From: CAZHWR01 sp964536085
GTDB taxonomy: Bacteria > Bacillota > Clostridia > Oscillospirales > Ruminococcaceae
DNA: 20,502 bases
Direction: 5' to 3'
Assembly: GCA_964536085.1 (NCBI GenBank)
Contig: CAZHWR010000033.1
Span: forward strand, 1-20,502
A program made the translations under genes and the position numbers. The notes under the pieces were generated by a model that was given only the letters and a program-made list of their open reading frames with translations, did not search any database and was not told where the DNA came from. Of this stretch, positions 6,521 to 14,600 are shown piece by piece (positions within the stretch are counted from its first letter, which is position 1; each line of letters starts with the position of its first letter).

Positions 6521-7966
6521 ATGATGCTATCATTCTTAAATAATATACAAAGAACATTGGTGCTGGCTATAAAAAGCATTATGTTTTTGCTTATCATGGC
6601 GGCGTTTTTTCTGCCGTATATGATTGCCGCGGCAATGTTTGATTCAATGGGTTCGATTCCGCTTTTTCCGCCTATACCCGGGCTTATAAACCTGAGCCGT
6701 ACAATGGGTATATGCTATATCACTTTTTTTGTGCTTGGGATTTGCTTTATAAAAATTTACGGCGGCTTTGCAGTCGGGATAAAAAAGAGCAAGGAGATAA
6801 TTTCTTCTGTTTCCTTGGCAATATTGGTCACGGATGTTATTACGTGGCTTGAACTGGTTATAATGAGTTATCAGATAATAAAAATAACCGATATGATAGT
6901 TCCGCTTATTATTTCGGGAGCTGCACAGTATCTTATTATATATTCTTTCACTCATCTTGGAAATTACCTGTTTTTTGTTATAAACGCTCCGAAAGCATGC
7001 ACGGTCATATATTCGGACGAAAAGCATGTAAATGCGTATATTTCAAAGGTCGGGAGATATAAAAAGCAATGGAGGGTAGAGGATGTAGTACATTATACAA
7101 ATCCCGAGCTTAAAGAGCTTATTAAGAAAAATGAATCGGTGTTTATATTTGACGTTCCCCATTCGGATAGAAATGATATACTCGAATATTGTTATAAGAA
7201 AAATAAAAACATCTATGTTCTTCCGGACGTCGCGGATATTTTGATAAAATATTCAAAGCGGCATATTGTAGACGATGTTACTATGTTCGCCTCAACTCTT
7301 GACGAATTGTCGTTTGAGCAAAAAATCCTCAAACGTGCTCTAGATATACTGATTTCGGGTATAGGTCTTGTCATTTCAAGTCCGATAATGCTCATCGAGG
7401 CGATAGTAATAAAGTGCTACGACAAGGGCAGGGTCATATTCAGGCAGGAACGCATGACGCAGGGCGGCAGGGTGTTCAACGTTTATAAATTCAGGACGAT
7501 GATTGAAAACGCCGAAAAAAGCAATGTTGCGGTGCTGAGCTCGCAGAACGACAGTCGTATAACACCGGTGGGGAAGGTTTTGAGAAAAACAAGGCTTGAC
7601 GAGCTTCCGCAGCTTTATAATATTTTTATCGGCGATATGAGCTTTGTCGGTCCGCGTCCCGAAAGAAAAAGCATAGCGGACGAATATCAAAAAGAGCTTC
7701 CGGAATTCAGATATCGGCTTAAGGTTAAAGCGGGGCTTACAGGGCTTGCACAGATCCTGGGAAAGTACAACACAACGCCGAAGGATAAGCTGATGCTTGA
7801 TTTGATTTACATTGAGCAGTATTCGATCTTTTTGGATTTAAAAATACTTTTGCAGACGTTGATAGTTCTGTTTAAGTCCGATTCGACCGAGGGATTTAAA
7901 AACGACGATAAAATTGAGTTCGTCCGGCATGAACGGCCGGTGAAAAACAAAAATAATGAGAATTAG
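6521..7966 (+). CDS. Polyprenyl-phosphate sugar-1-phosphate transferase (WbaP/EpsL class)
   Basis: This 481-residue integral membrane enzyme moves a sugar-1-phosphate from a UDP-sugar onto undecaprenyl phosphate, the first step of surface-polysaccharide assembly. Four N-terminal TM helices (about residues 12-36, 60-86, 92-114, 124-152) precede a degenerate CoA-binding-like Rossmann domain (about 155-265). A re-entrant hydrophobic segment (about 280-305) then leads into the bacterial sugar transferase catalytic domain. Hallmarks are KFRTM, the catalytic Asp-Glu pair D360-E361 in RLDELPQLYNIFIGDMSFVG, the GPRPER nucleotide-binding motif, and KAGLTGLAQI. GGAGG sits 5 nt before the first ATG and 8 nt before an adjacent second ATG (6524), so either may be used. 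There is no co-directional partner: asnB further on is separated by a minus-strand operon. The sugar specificity is unknown. Confidence 0.92.
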   Translation: MMLSFLNNIQRTLVLAIKSIMFLLIMAAFFLPYMIAAAMFDSMGSIPLFPPIPGLINLSRTMGICYITFFVLGICFIKIYGGFAVGIKKSKEIISSVSLAILVTDVITWLELVIMSYQIIKITDMIVPLIISGAAQYLIIYSFTHLGNYLFFVINAPKACTVIYSDEKHVNAYISKVGRYKKQWRVEDVVHYTNPELKELIKKNESVFIFDVPHSDRNDILEYCYKKNKNIYVLPDVADILIKYSKRHIVDDVTMFASTLDELSFEQKILKRALDILISGIGLVISSPIMLIEAIVIKCYDKGRVIFRQERMTQGGRVFNVYKFRTMIENAEKSNVAVLSSQNDSRITPVGKVLRKTRLDELPQLYNIFIGDMSFVGPRPERKSIADEYQKELPEFRYRLKVKAGLTGLAQILGKYNTTPKDKLMLDLIYIEQYSIFLDLKILLQTLIVLFKSDSTEGFKNDDKIEFVRHERPVKNKNNEN

Positions 7967-8004
7967 CGTCTGTCGGGCTATGCGGTGCGGCGGATGTACA
8001 TAGA

Positions 8005-8049
8005 AAACGCGAAAGGAAACGGCAAATTCTGCCGTTTCCTTTCGCGTTT
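8005..8049. terminator. Perfect 20-bp stem-loop after the sugar transferase gene
   Basis: The arms AAACGCGAAAGGAAACGGCA and TGCCGTTTCCTTTCGCGTTT pair perfectly around AATTC. It lies between convergent genes, 39 nt past the sugar transferase stop. There is only GTTTGT (plus) or GCGTTTTC (minus) at the ends, so U-tracts are short. It probably serves as a bidirectional transcription stop or an mRNA 3'-end stabiliser. Confidence 0.6.
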
Positions 8050-8089
8050 GTAATGTATATATTGGAGGGAGTAGTACGCTGATAAATAC

Positions 8090-8158
8090 AATTTATTCGG
8101 GGACAGCATAAGGGCACCGCATAAATGCGACGCCCTTGTCAGTAAATCCGGATAAATT
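8090..8158. repeat. Nested palindromic intergenic element
   Basis: The outer arms AATTTATTCGG and CCGGATAAATT (one wobble on the plus strand) enclose a GAC/GTC pair and then inner arms AAGGGCACCGCAT / ATGCGACGCCCTT. The inner arms are fully paired, with two G-U wobbles, if transcribed from the minus strand. The result is a roughly 69-nt compound stem-loop just downstream of the SGNH-membrane protein operon. It could be that operon's terminator region or a small dispersed repeat. It has no strong U-tract. Confidence 0.45.
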
Positions 8159-8218
8159 ATATTTACAATATTTATTTTAACATGTTTTCTGACGAATGTC
8201 AATACGTGCTTTGCGGGA

Positions 8219-8566
8219 TTACGACAGAGTGTCATAAATAAATATCCAAACCAAAGCTATAAGAAAAAGGGTGGATATAGCAATATAGGTTCTTTTGGCT
8301 GTTTTTGATTTGATATTACCGGACATTACTCCGACGATAATGCAAGAGAGCACAAGCGCGATGATATCCGCCATCGGCAGAATTTTACCGGCGTTTGTCT
8401 TTAAAGCCGCAAACGAAAAATTTACCGCATGGTATGCTATAAGATGGATAAACGGCACAATCGTCAATGGCAGAACCGCAAAGGCGTAATCTTTTCTTCT
8501 AGTTCGAAAAAATACAAAAGATGTACACAAAATAACGAGAATGATTGCGACACATTCTACAACCAT
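8219..8566 (-). CDS. Small four-helix membrane protein of unknown function
   Basis: I do not recognise a family for this 115-residue protein. It is very hydrophobic, with probable TM segments at about residues 3-20, 29-50, 63-85 and 92-112. Basic residues lie between segments 1 and 2 (RTRRKD) and between 3 and 4 (KSKTAKR), which by the positive-inside rule puts both loops and hence a consistent topology in the cytoplasm. The ATG has AGGAGG 8 nt upstream. It starts 24 nt after the SGNH-fold gene and is probably co-transcribed with it. A role in envelope or exopolysaccharide modification is suggested by the neighbours only. Confidence 0.7.
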   Translation of the reverse strand: MVVECVAIILVILCTSFVFFRTRRKDYAFAVLPLTIVPFIHLIAYHAVNFSFAALKTNAGKILPMADIIALVLSCIIVGVMSGNIKSKTAKRTYIAISTLFLIALVWIFIYDTLS

Positions 8567-8590
8567 GCCGGCGTCCTCCTTGATGTTGAT

Positions 8591-9445
8591 TTAGTTTGAC
8601 GTTACCGCCTGAGAAACCGAAGATTCGCCTGAAGCATCGGATACGCTGCTGTCAGAAGCGGCGTGTGAAAGAATGTAATTGACAATTATTTTGCAGCCCG
8701 TCAATTTAATATGATAGCCGTCGCTTTCGGCAAGCTCGTTCGGGAGTGCGCCGTTGTCGCCGATAAGCTCTGAAAAGATGTCGAGATAGTACGCTCCTTC
8801 GCTTTGGGCAACGTTTGAAATCCACGAATTGAAGGATTTGATTTTTGTATTGTTATAGTCGTTGTCCGACGAGCTTTTGGATTTAGTAACGGGAGTTAAT
8901 GACATAAGATATATTTTTGAATCAGGAGAAGCGGCTTTTAACTTGCGGACATAGCTTGTGTATTCGGATGTAACATCGCTTTGTTCCTTCCAGTTAACGT
9001 CGTTGCTGCCTATGCATATGTAAATATTTTCGGGCTTGTTTTTTTTGACGGCTTCAATTGTCGTAAGTTGCTTTTTGGAAACAGTAATTTTTGTTGAAGC
9101 GATATTGGAGAGATTCAAGTTGACGTCCGCATATACGTTTGAGTTGGAAATATCTGTGTATATACCGAGCGCAACAGGAATAAAATCTCCGATAAATACG
9201 GATTTTTTAAGATGATTGGATTCGGCAGTTCCTGAAGGAACCAAGGAGTCTGAGGCTGAGGAGCCTATATCGGATGAAGCCGAGCCCGACGCCGTGTTGC
9301 TTTGGACCGCCCCGGACGAGGGGGAACCGATATTTTTAAAGTCTATTTTAAAAGTAACAATATAAACGATAATCAAAACTGCGGCGGCGAGAACGACTCC
9401 GGCTAAAATAAAAATGCCGCGGGAACCGGAATTTGATTTATTCAT
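8591..9445 (-). CDS. Membrane-anchored SGNH/GDSL-fold protein lacking the catalytic serine
   Basis: The 284-residue protein has a short basic N-terminus and one TM anchor (about residues 11-33), then a Ser/Gly/Ala-rich linker (about 40-78). An extracytoplasmic SGNH-hydrolase fold follows, ending in another Ser-rich tail. The oxyanion Asn148 (CIGSNDVNW, block III) and the Asp242-Gly-Tyr-His245 dyad (SDGYH, block V) are present. The block I motif is FIGDFIPVAL, with Phe88 where the nucleophilic Ser of GDS would be. Family members are esterases, lipases or acetyl-group hydrolases acting on glycans. This one should lack that chemistry unless another residue substitutes. I chose the ATG with GGAGG at 7-nt spacing; an in-frame TTG 54 nt upstream falls inside the promoter. 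It is first in an operon with a small membrane protein, under a promoter overlaid by a palindrome. Confidence 0.8.
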   Translation of the reverse strand: MNKSNSGSRGIFILAGVVLAAAVLIIVYIVTFKIDFKNIGSPSSGAVQSNTASGSASSDIGSSASDSLVPSGTAESNHLKKSVFIGDFIPVALGIYTDISNSNVYADVNLNLSNIASTKITVSKKQLTTIEAVKKNKPENIYICIGSNDVNWKEQSDVTSEYTSYVRKLKAASPDSKIYLMSLTPVTKSKSSSDNDYNNTKIKSFNSWISNVAQSEGAYYLDIFSELIGDNGALPNELAESDGYHIKLTGCKIIVNYILSHAASDSSVSDASGESSVSQAVTSN

Positions 9446-9489
9446 GACCTTTCCTCCGAAAAACAGTTGCATTTCTGGCAAAATATAGT

Positions 9490-9518
9490 ATAATAACAAT
9501 TGAAAACTTTGTTTTCAA
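9490..9518 (-). promoter_or_regulatory. Promoter of the SGNH-membrane protein operon
   Basis: TTGAAA and TATTAT are separated by 17 nt on the minus strand, about 45 nt before the ATG. The -35 box and most of the spacer lie inside a perfect inverted repeat. Confidence 0.6.
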
Positions 9519-9524
9519 TTGTTA
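9494..9524. promoter_or_regulatory. Inverted repeat over the SGNH operon promoter, candidate operator
   Basis: TAACAATTGAAAAC and GTTTTCAATTGTTA form a perfect 14-bp inverted repeat with a 3-nt TTT centre. It covers the -35 box and spacer of the minus-strand promoter, as expected of a repressor site. A further TTGAAAACAA half-site copy occurs at 9542-9551. No regulator gene lies beside it. Confidence 0.55.
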
Positions 9525-9656
9525 CGGGTTTTGCTTTCCGTTTGAAAACAATAAGATGATATCCGCGTTGTGGAGCGTAAAATGCCGCATGGCGGAATTT
9601 ATAAAATAATGAGCAAAAATTTTTTTAATGTCTATGAGGTTTTCCTATATATAAAT

Positions 9657-9678
9657 ATTACAGTAATTTTATTGTAAT
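9657..9678. promoter_or_regulatory. Palindrome upstream of asnB, candidate operator
   Basis: The 22-bp near-palindrome has outer arms ATTACA and TGTAAT and inner TAA/TTA. Only the base between the parts and the central pair break symmetry. It starts just after a TATATA/TATAAA run (9646-9655) that could be the asnB -10 region, and ends 29 nt before the start codon. That placement would let a bound protein block transcription. No clear -35 is seen (TTTAAT or TTAATG at 16-17 nt are poor). Confidence 0.4.
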
Positions 9679-9707
9679 GTCAAACAAAATGATTGCGAGG
9701 TAACGAA

Positions 9708-11543
9708 ATGTGCGGTTATGTTGGTTTTACAAATAAGATTGACGACAGTGAAAAAATACTTTCCGATATGATGAACACTATTGTTCATCGCGGACCCGAT
9801 TCCGATGGAACATTTGTTGACGATGATATTGCGTTGGGATTCAGGCGGCTCAGTATTATAGATTTGCAGCAGGGCGATCAGCCTATTTTCAATGAAGACA
9901 GATCTATGGTATTGCTTTTTAACGGCGAGATTTATAATTTCCAACCGCTGCGCGAAGAGCTTATCAGTATGGGGCATGTGTTCACCACTAAAACCGATTC
10001 CGAGGTACTGGTGCACGGATATGAGCAATACGGCGTTGAACTTTTAAATAAACTGCGGGGAATGTTTTCGTTCGTTATATGGGATAAAAACGAGAAGGAG
10101 CTTTTCGGCGCGCGCGACTATTTCGGAATAAAGCCGCTTTATTATGCAAAAATGGGAGAAACGTTTATGTTCTCAAGCGAGATAAAAGCTTTTCTGCCTC
10201 ATCCTGATTTTAAAAAAGAGCTCAACGAGCAGGCGTTGGAAAACTATCTCTCGTTCCAGTACTCACCCGGTGACGATACGTTTTTCAAAGGTGTTCACAA
10301 GCTTCTGCCCGCGCATTACTTTATACTTTCAAACGACGGGCTTGAAATCAAACGCTACTGGGAGCCGAAGTTTGCCTCAAAGTCCGGCAAAAGCTGTGAC
10401 GAATGGGTGGACGAAATCGCGAAGACGTTTGAGGATTCCGTTGAGGCTCATAAAATAAGCGACGTCGAGGTCGGATCATTTTTGTCAAGCGGGGTTGATT
10501 CAAGCTATGTCGCCGCGAGCGCAAACGTGGATAAGACATATACCGTAGGCTTTGCAAGCGACGAGGGTGACCGATATAACGAAATAAGCTACGCCAAAGA
10601 GCTGTCGGAGTATATCGGCGTTAAAAATACAAGCAAGGTCATCACTCCCGAGGAATATTGGGGAAGTCTTGCAAAAATCCAGTATCATATGGACGAGCCT
10701 TTGGCGGATCCTGCCGCTGTCGCGCTTTACTTTGTGTGTAATCTCGCTTCAAAGGATTTGAAGGTCGTGCTTTCAGGCGAGGGAGCGGACGAGATTTTCG
10801 GCGGCTATAATATTTATAAAGAGCCGATAGAGTTTACGGCGTACGATAAAATTCCGATGCCGATACGAAGGCTTATCGGAAAAATCGCGGGATTGTTCCC
10901 CGCTCACCGCGGACTGAATTTCCTTGTAAGGCGCGGAAAGAAATTAGAAGAATGGTTTATCGGAAACGCATACATGTTTACCAAAAAAGAGCGTGCAAAG
11001 CTTTTAAAAAACGGCGGACAGGCTCCTGCTCCCGAAGCGCTCTGCAAGCCGTACTACGACAAGGTTGCGGATAAAGACGCTGTGACTAAAATGCAGTATC
11101 TTGATATTCACATGTGGATGGCGGGAGACATTTTGCTAAAAGCGGACAAGATGAGCATGGCAAATTCGCTAGAGCTTCGGGTTCCGTTCCTTGACAGAAA
11201 AATCATCGAGCTTGCCGAACAAATACCGACCGAGTACCGCGTGAACGATAAAAACACCAAATACGCTATGCGTCAGGCTGCGCTTAAAAAGATTCCGCAA
11301 AAATCTGCGGACAAGAAAAAGCTCGGATTCCCGGTACCGATAAGAGTTTGGCTGAAAGAGGATAAGTATTACGATTTGGTCAAGTCTGAATTTTTATCCG
11401 AATCGGCAAAGGAATACTTCAACACAGGCGAGCTTGTCAGACTGCTGGACGAACACAGAGCCGGAAAAAAAGACAACAGCCGCAAAATTTGGACTGTGTT
11501 TATGTTCCTTGTGTGGTATAAGGAATTTTTTATAAACAGATAA
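9708..11543 (+). CDS. asnB: Asparagine synthetase B, glutamine-hydrolysing
   Basis: The 611-residue cytosolic amidotransferase uses glutamine and ATP to amidate aspartate. The N-terminal Ntn glutaminase domain (about 1-200) starts MCGYVGF. The nucleophile is the cysteine exposed when Met is removed, which fixes the start at this ATG and not at an in-frame TTG 15 nt upstream. The ATG has GAGG 7 nt before it. RRLSIIDLQQGDQP, NGEIYNF and TKTDSEVLVH complete the glutamine site. The synthetase domain carries the PP-loop FLSSGVDSSY near 257-266, LSGEGADEIFGGYN, and DKMSMANSLELRVPFLD. Its place among glycan-assembly genes raises the possibility that it amidates a sugar acid or peptide in a surface polymer, as some AsnB homologues do in O-antigen clusters. 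The default activity is asparagine synthesis. Confidence 0.95.
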   Translation: MCGYVGFTNKIDDSEKILSDMMNTIVHRGPDSDGTFVDDDIALGFRRLSIIDLQQGDQPIFNEDRSMVLLFNGEIYNFQPLREELISMGHVFTTKTDSEVLVHGYEQYGVELLNKLRGMFSFVIWDKNEKELFGARDYFGIKPLYYAKMGETFMFSSEIKAFLPHPDFKKELNEQALENYLSFQYSPGDDTFFKGVHKLLPAHYFILSNDGLEIKRYWEPKFASKSGKSCDEWVDEIAKTFEDSVEAHKISDVEVGSFLSSGVDSSYVAASANVDKTYTVGFASDEGDRYNEISYAKELSEYIGVKNTSKVITPEEYWGSLAKIQYHMDEPLADPAAVALYFVCNLASKDLKVVLSGEGADEIFGGYNIYKEPIEFTAYDKIPMPIRRLIGKIAGLFPAHRGLNFLVRRGKKLEEWFIGNAYMFTKKERAKLLKNGGQAPAPEALCKPYYDKVADKDAVTKMQYLDIHMWMAGDILLKADKMSMANSLELRVPFLDRKIIELAEQIPTEYRVNDKNTKYAMRQAALKKIPQKSADKKKLGFPVPIRVWLKEDKYYDLVKSEFLSESAKEYFNTGELVRLLDEHRAGKKDNSRKIWTVFMFLVWYKEFFINR

Positions 11544-11579
11544 TTAAAGCATAAAATTAACGGCAATATATTTTTAAAT

Positions 11580-11617
11580 AAAACCCGCGTTTCGGATTTT
11601 ACCGAAACGCGGGTTTT
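11580..11617. terminator. Bidirectional terminator between asnB and the GH51-like gene
   Basis: A perfect 16-bp stem (AAAACCCGCGTTTCGG / CCGAAACGCGGGTTTT) with a 6-nt loop sits between convergent genes. It ends in TTTTG on the plus strand and TTTTATTT on the minus strand, so it should stop transcription of both. Confidence 0.88.
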
Positions 11618-11626
11618 GTTAGTGAA

Positions 11627-14600
11627 TTATTTTATTTTGACTGCTACGCCCTTTTTGTTTGTCTTGTAGGTCTTCTTGCCGACCTTTATCGATTTCTTGT
11701 TCTTCTGTACTACGCCCGATTTGTTGACAATATAGGCTTTCTTGCCAATCTTGACGAGCTTGTTCTTTGTACCTTTCTGCACAACTCCAAGCTTGTTGAC
11801 TATATACGACTTAGTTCCGACCTTGACAAGCTTCTTTCCGCTTGCTTTTCTCTGAACCACTCCGTTTTTGTTTACAACGTAGGACTTTGTTCCCACCTTG
11901 ATAAGCTTGTTCTTTGTGCCTTTCTGTACTACTCCGCTTGCGTTTACGATGTAGTATAAGCTTTTTATCTTAACGACCTGCTTTTTGCCTGTCTTAACAT
12001 ATCCGCCTACTACAGCGTACATCTTGCCCGAAACAGTTACTACCTTTGTGCCTGTAACAGCCTTGCCGTTCACGTAAAGCACCGTCTTGCCGTTTACTGT
12101 GACCGTGCCGTTTTGCGGCGTGGTAACTGTCGGCGGATTGACGGCAGGATTGTCGTCAGATATACTCTGCGCTTTTACAGAGACCGTGCAGGACGCTGTG
12201 ATATCAGGATAATTTTTAAGATACGCGGTGATTACCACGCTTCCGGCTTTTACACCGGTAACAACTCCGTTTGATACGTTGGCAACTGAATTGTCGGAGG
12301 ATATCCAGCCGATTTCTGCGTCGTGAGCGGTGTTATCCGAAACTTCGGCTGTCAGCGTGAATTGTTCGGATACGCTGATCTCCGTTGACGAAGCTGAAAG
12401 CGTTACGGAGGAAGGCGATATGTGTTCGGATTCCGCGGTTATTTGAATGGTTGTGTAAGAACGCGGCGAAAGCGTGATGTTAAGCTGATTGTTTACAAGC
12501 GCGTTTTCAGTAACTGTATTAATCGGAACGACGTTATACGGATTGTCGGCTGTGTTTACAGCGCTGTTCGAGGAGGCTTTAAGCGCGGTCACGGATACGG
12601 TGTTTTGATTGCCGCTGAAGCCGGGGGTCTGGATTTTAATTGTGTAGGATGTTGAAAGCAGATTTGCGGTCTTAAGAATTATGGTTTTTCCGTCTGCGCT
12701 TCTTGAAGCGACGACGCTTACCGAATCGCTCAGTTTTTTAGAGGAGTATTCAAGCTTTGTGCTCTGATATACCTCCTGCGACATCTGCGTAACGTATGCC
12801 GGAGGCTGCATCCACGCGGAATCGTTGTTCATGAATATAAGCCCCTGGTTCCAGCCGTTGTCGTTGTGACCGTCCACCTGGAGGCAGTTTGCGGATATGA
12901 CGACAGGGAATATATTTGAAAGCTGTTCGGCTCGTATTATCGAGTATGCGTTTGAAAGCGCTCGCTCCATATCGTGTGTATTTGCGTTAAGCTCGAATAC
13001 AGGCAGCTTGAAATCCGCGTCGGGGGAAAGCTTTTTAAGCTGGGTGTATAAGCTCATTGCTGCATCGAAATATCGGTCGGGATCGGTTGTCTTTTCGTTC
13101 CAGATGTGAATATCGAACCAAACCGGCATGTTGTGCGCCGCTGCGTTGTCGAGCACGGATTTGTGGTATTCGAGCGTTCTCAGCCCATTGTCCGCTCCGT
13201 CAAAATTGTATGGATCGGTTATGACCTGCTGATATGCGAAGTCGCCGAGGATGAGAGTGATATCGTCGGTCTTTTCCCAAATTGCGTTTGCGGCTGCGTT
13301 AAAGCGCTCGGTAAACTCCTTGAATGACTGACCGTATGCGCCCTCTTCGTTTCCGTACTGCAAATAGGGGAGCGAATAGGGCTCTTCGTGCCCCATTTCG
13401 ATGCGTTTTTGCACCCATTCGTTGTCAGGGTCGGTGCCAAGCGCAAAGTCGATGAAATCCGCCATATCTTCGGCGGTTTCATAGCCGTTGAAATCGGGGA
13501 TTCCCACAACGCCTAACTTTTCACAAAGATTCATAAACTCGATTATTCCAAAACCAAATGAGGAATAATCATACCACCAGCCCTTGTAGGTCGGGCGGGT
13601 CTCAGGGTCGCCCAGCATGCTTTTCCACTTGTAGTCGGTAGCGTTTGCCATACAGCCTCCGAAGCGAAGAACTGTAACGCCCTGCTCTTTTAACAGCTCC
13701 GCCGCGTCTTTTCTTACGGGTAAGCCTTCAAAACGTCCCCATTCGCCGGGCTGGAAGAAAACGTATCCCAAATCGACGCTTGCGGAAGACCGAAGCTCAA
13801 AGGTGATTTTGCCCGCCGAGTCCTTTGCGTTTGGCGTGAGCTTAAATTCGTATTTTGTCCATTCGTCGGAGCTTATGCTAATCTCGGTTTCGGCATATAT
13901 ATTACCACCGTCCGCACTTTCGGCGACCGCGTATATTGTCGTAGGTGCTGCACTTCGCGCATAGATGTATCCTTCATATTCCTTGTCTTTTTCAAAGTTT
14001 ATTCCTTTTTTATTAAGCGAGGAATTTGATATTCCTACAGCGCCGCTGCCGGAGGTGAAGGTTATATTTTGACTTTGCGTTCCCTTGTAGGGCGATTCGG
14101 TGACGATTGAAAATTCGCCGTTCGCTTCGCCGCGCACAACGGGCGACCACATTTGGCTGACGCTGGTAGCAATAGGATAAGCTATTTGAATATTTTGCTG
14201 TTCACCGTCGTCGTTTATCACGGTGATGTTTTTAAAGCTTGCGTCGCAGCTCCACGCCCGCAGACCTATACTGCCGGTTTTGAGCGGATTTGGGTCGGTA
14301 TAGCTTGCAGCAAGCGTTTGATTGACGTAAACATCGAATGAGTTTTCGGTCATGACGACCTTTAAGCTGACCCATGTGTTCTCCGGCGCCGAGCAAGAAT
14401 AATCCCCTATGTTGCTGTAGTTGTATTCGTGCTTGCCTATACGCAGCATATTGTTGGCTATACCGATTTCATAGCCGTTAAAATTGTCCGCGCCCTCTTT
14501 TGCGTCGGTCGTTTTTATAATAAATCCCGCAGGACCTTCTCCGCTCATTTTGATATCGGCGGAAATCTCGCCTGAAGTCATTTCGGTATCGTTGATGATA

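Noticed and set aside
7978..8235. Minus-strand 85-codon frame between the sugar transferase and the membrane protein gene
   Set aside because: It runs through both large hairpins, has no ribosome site and overlaps the end of the membrane protein gene. The composition looks non-coding.
9446..9499. Longer start for the SGNH-fold protein at an upstream TTG
   Set aside because: That start would lie inside the promoter and operator region, whereas the ATG at 9445 has a clear GGAGG.
11630..11980. CRISPR-like array
   Set aside because: The periodic repeats are in-frame protein repeats of 21-25 codons with no constant repeat/variable spacer pattern.
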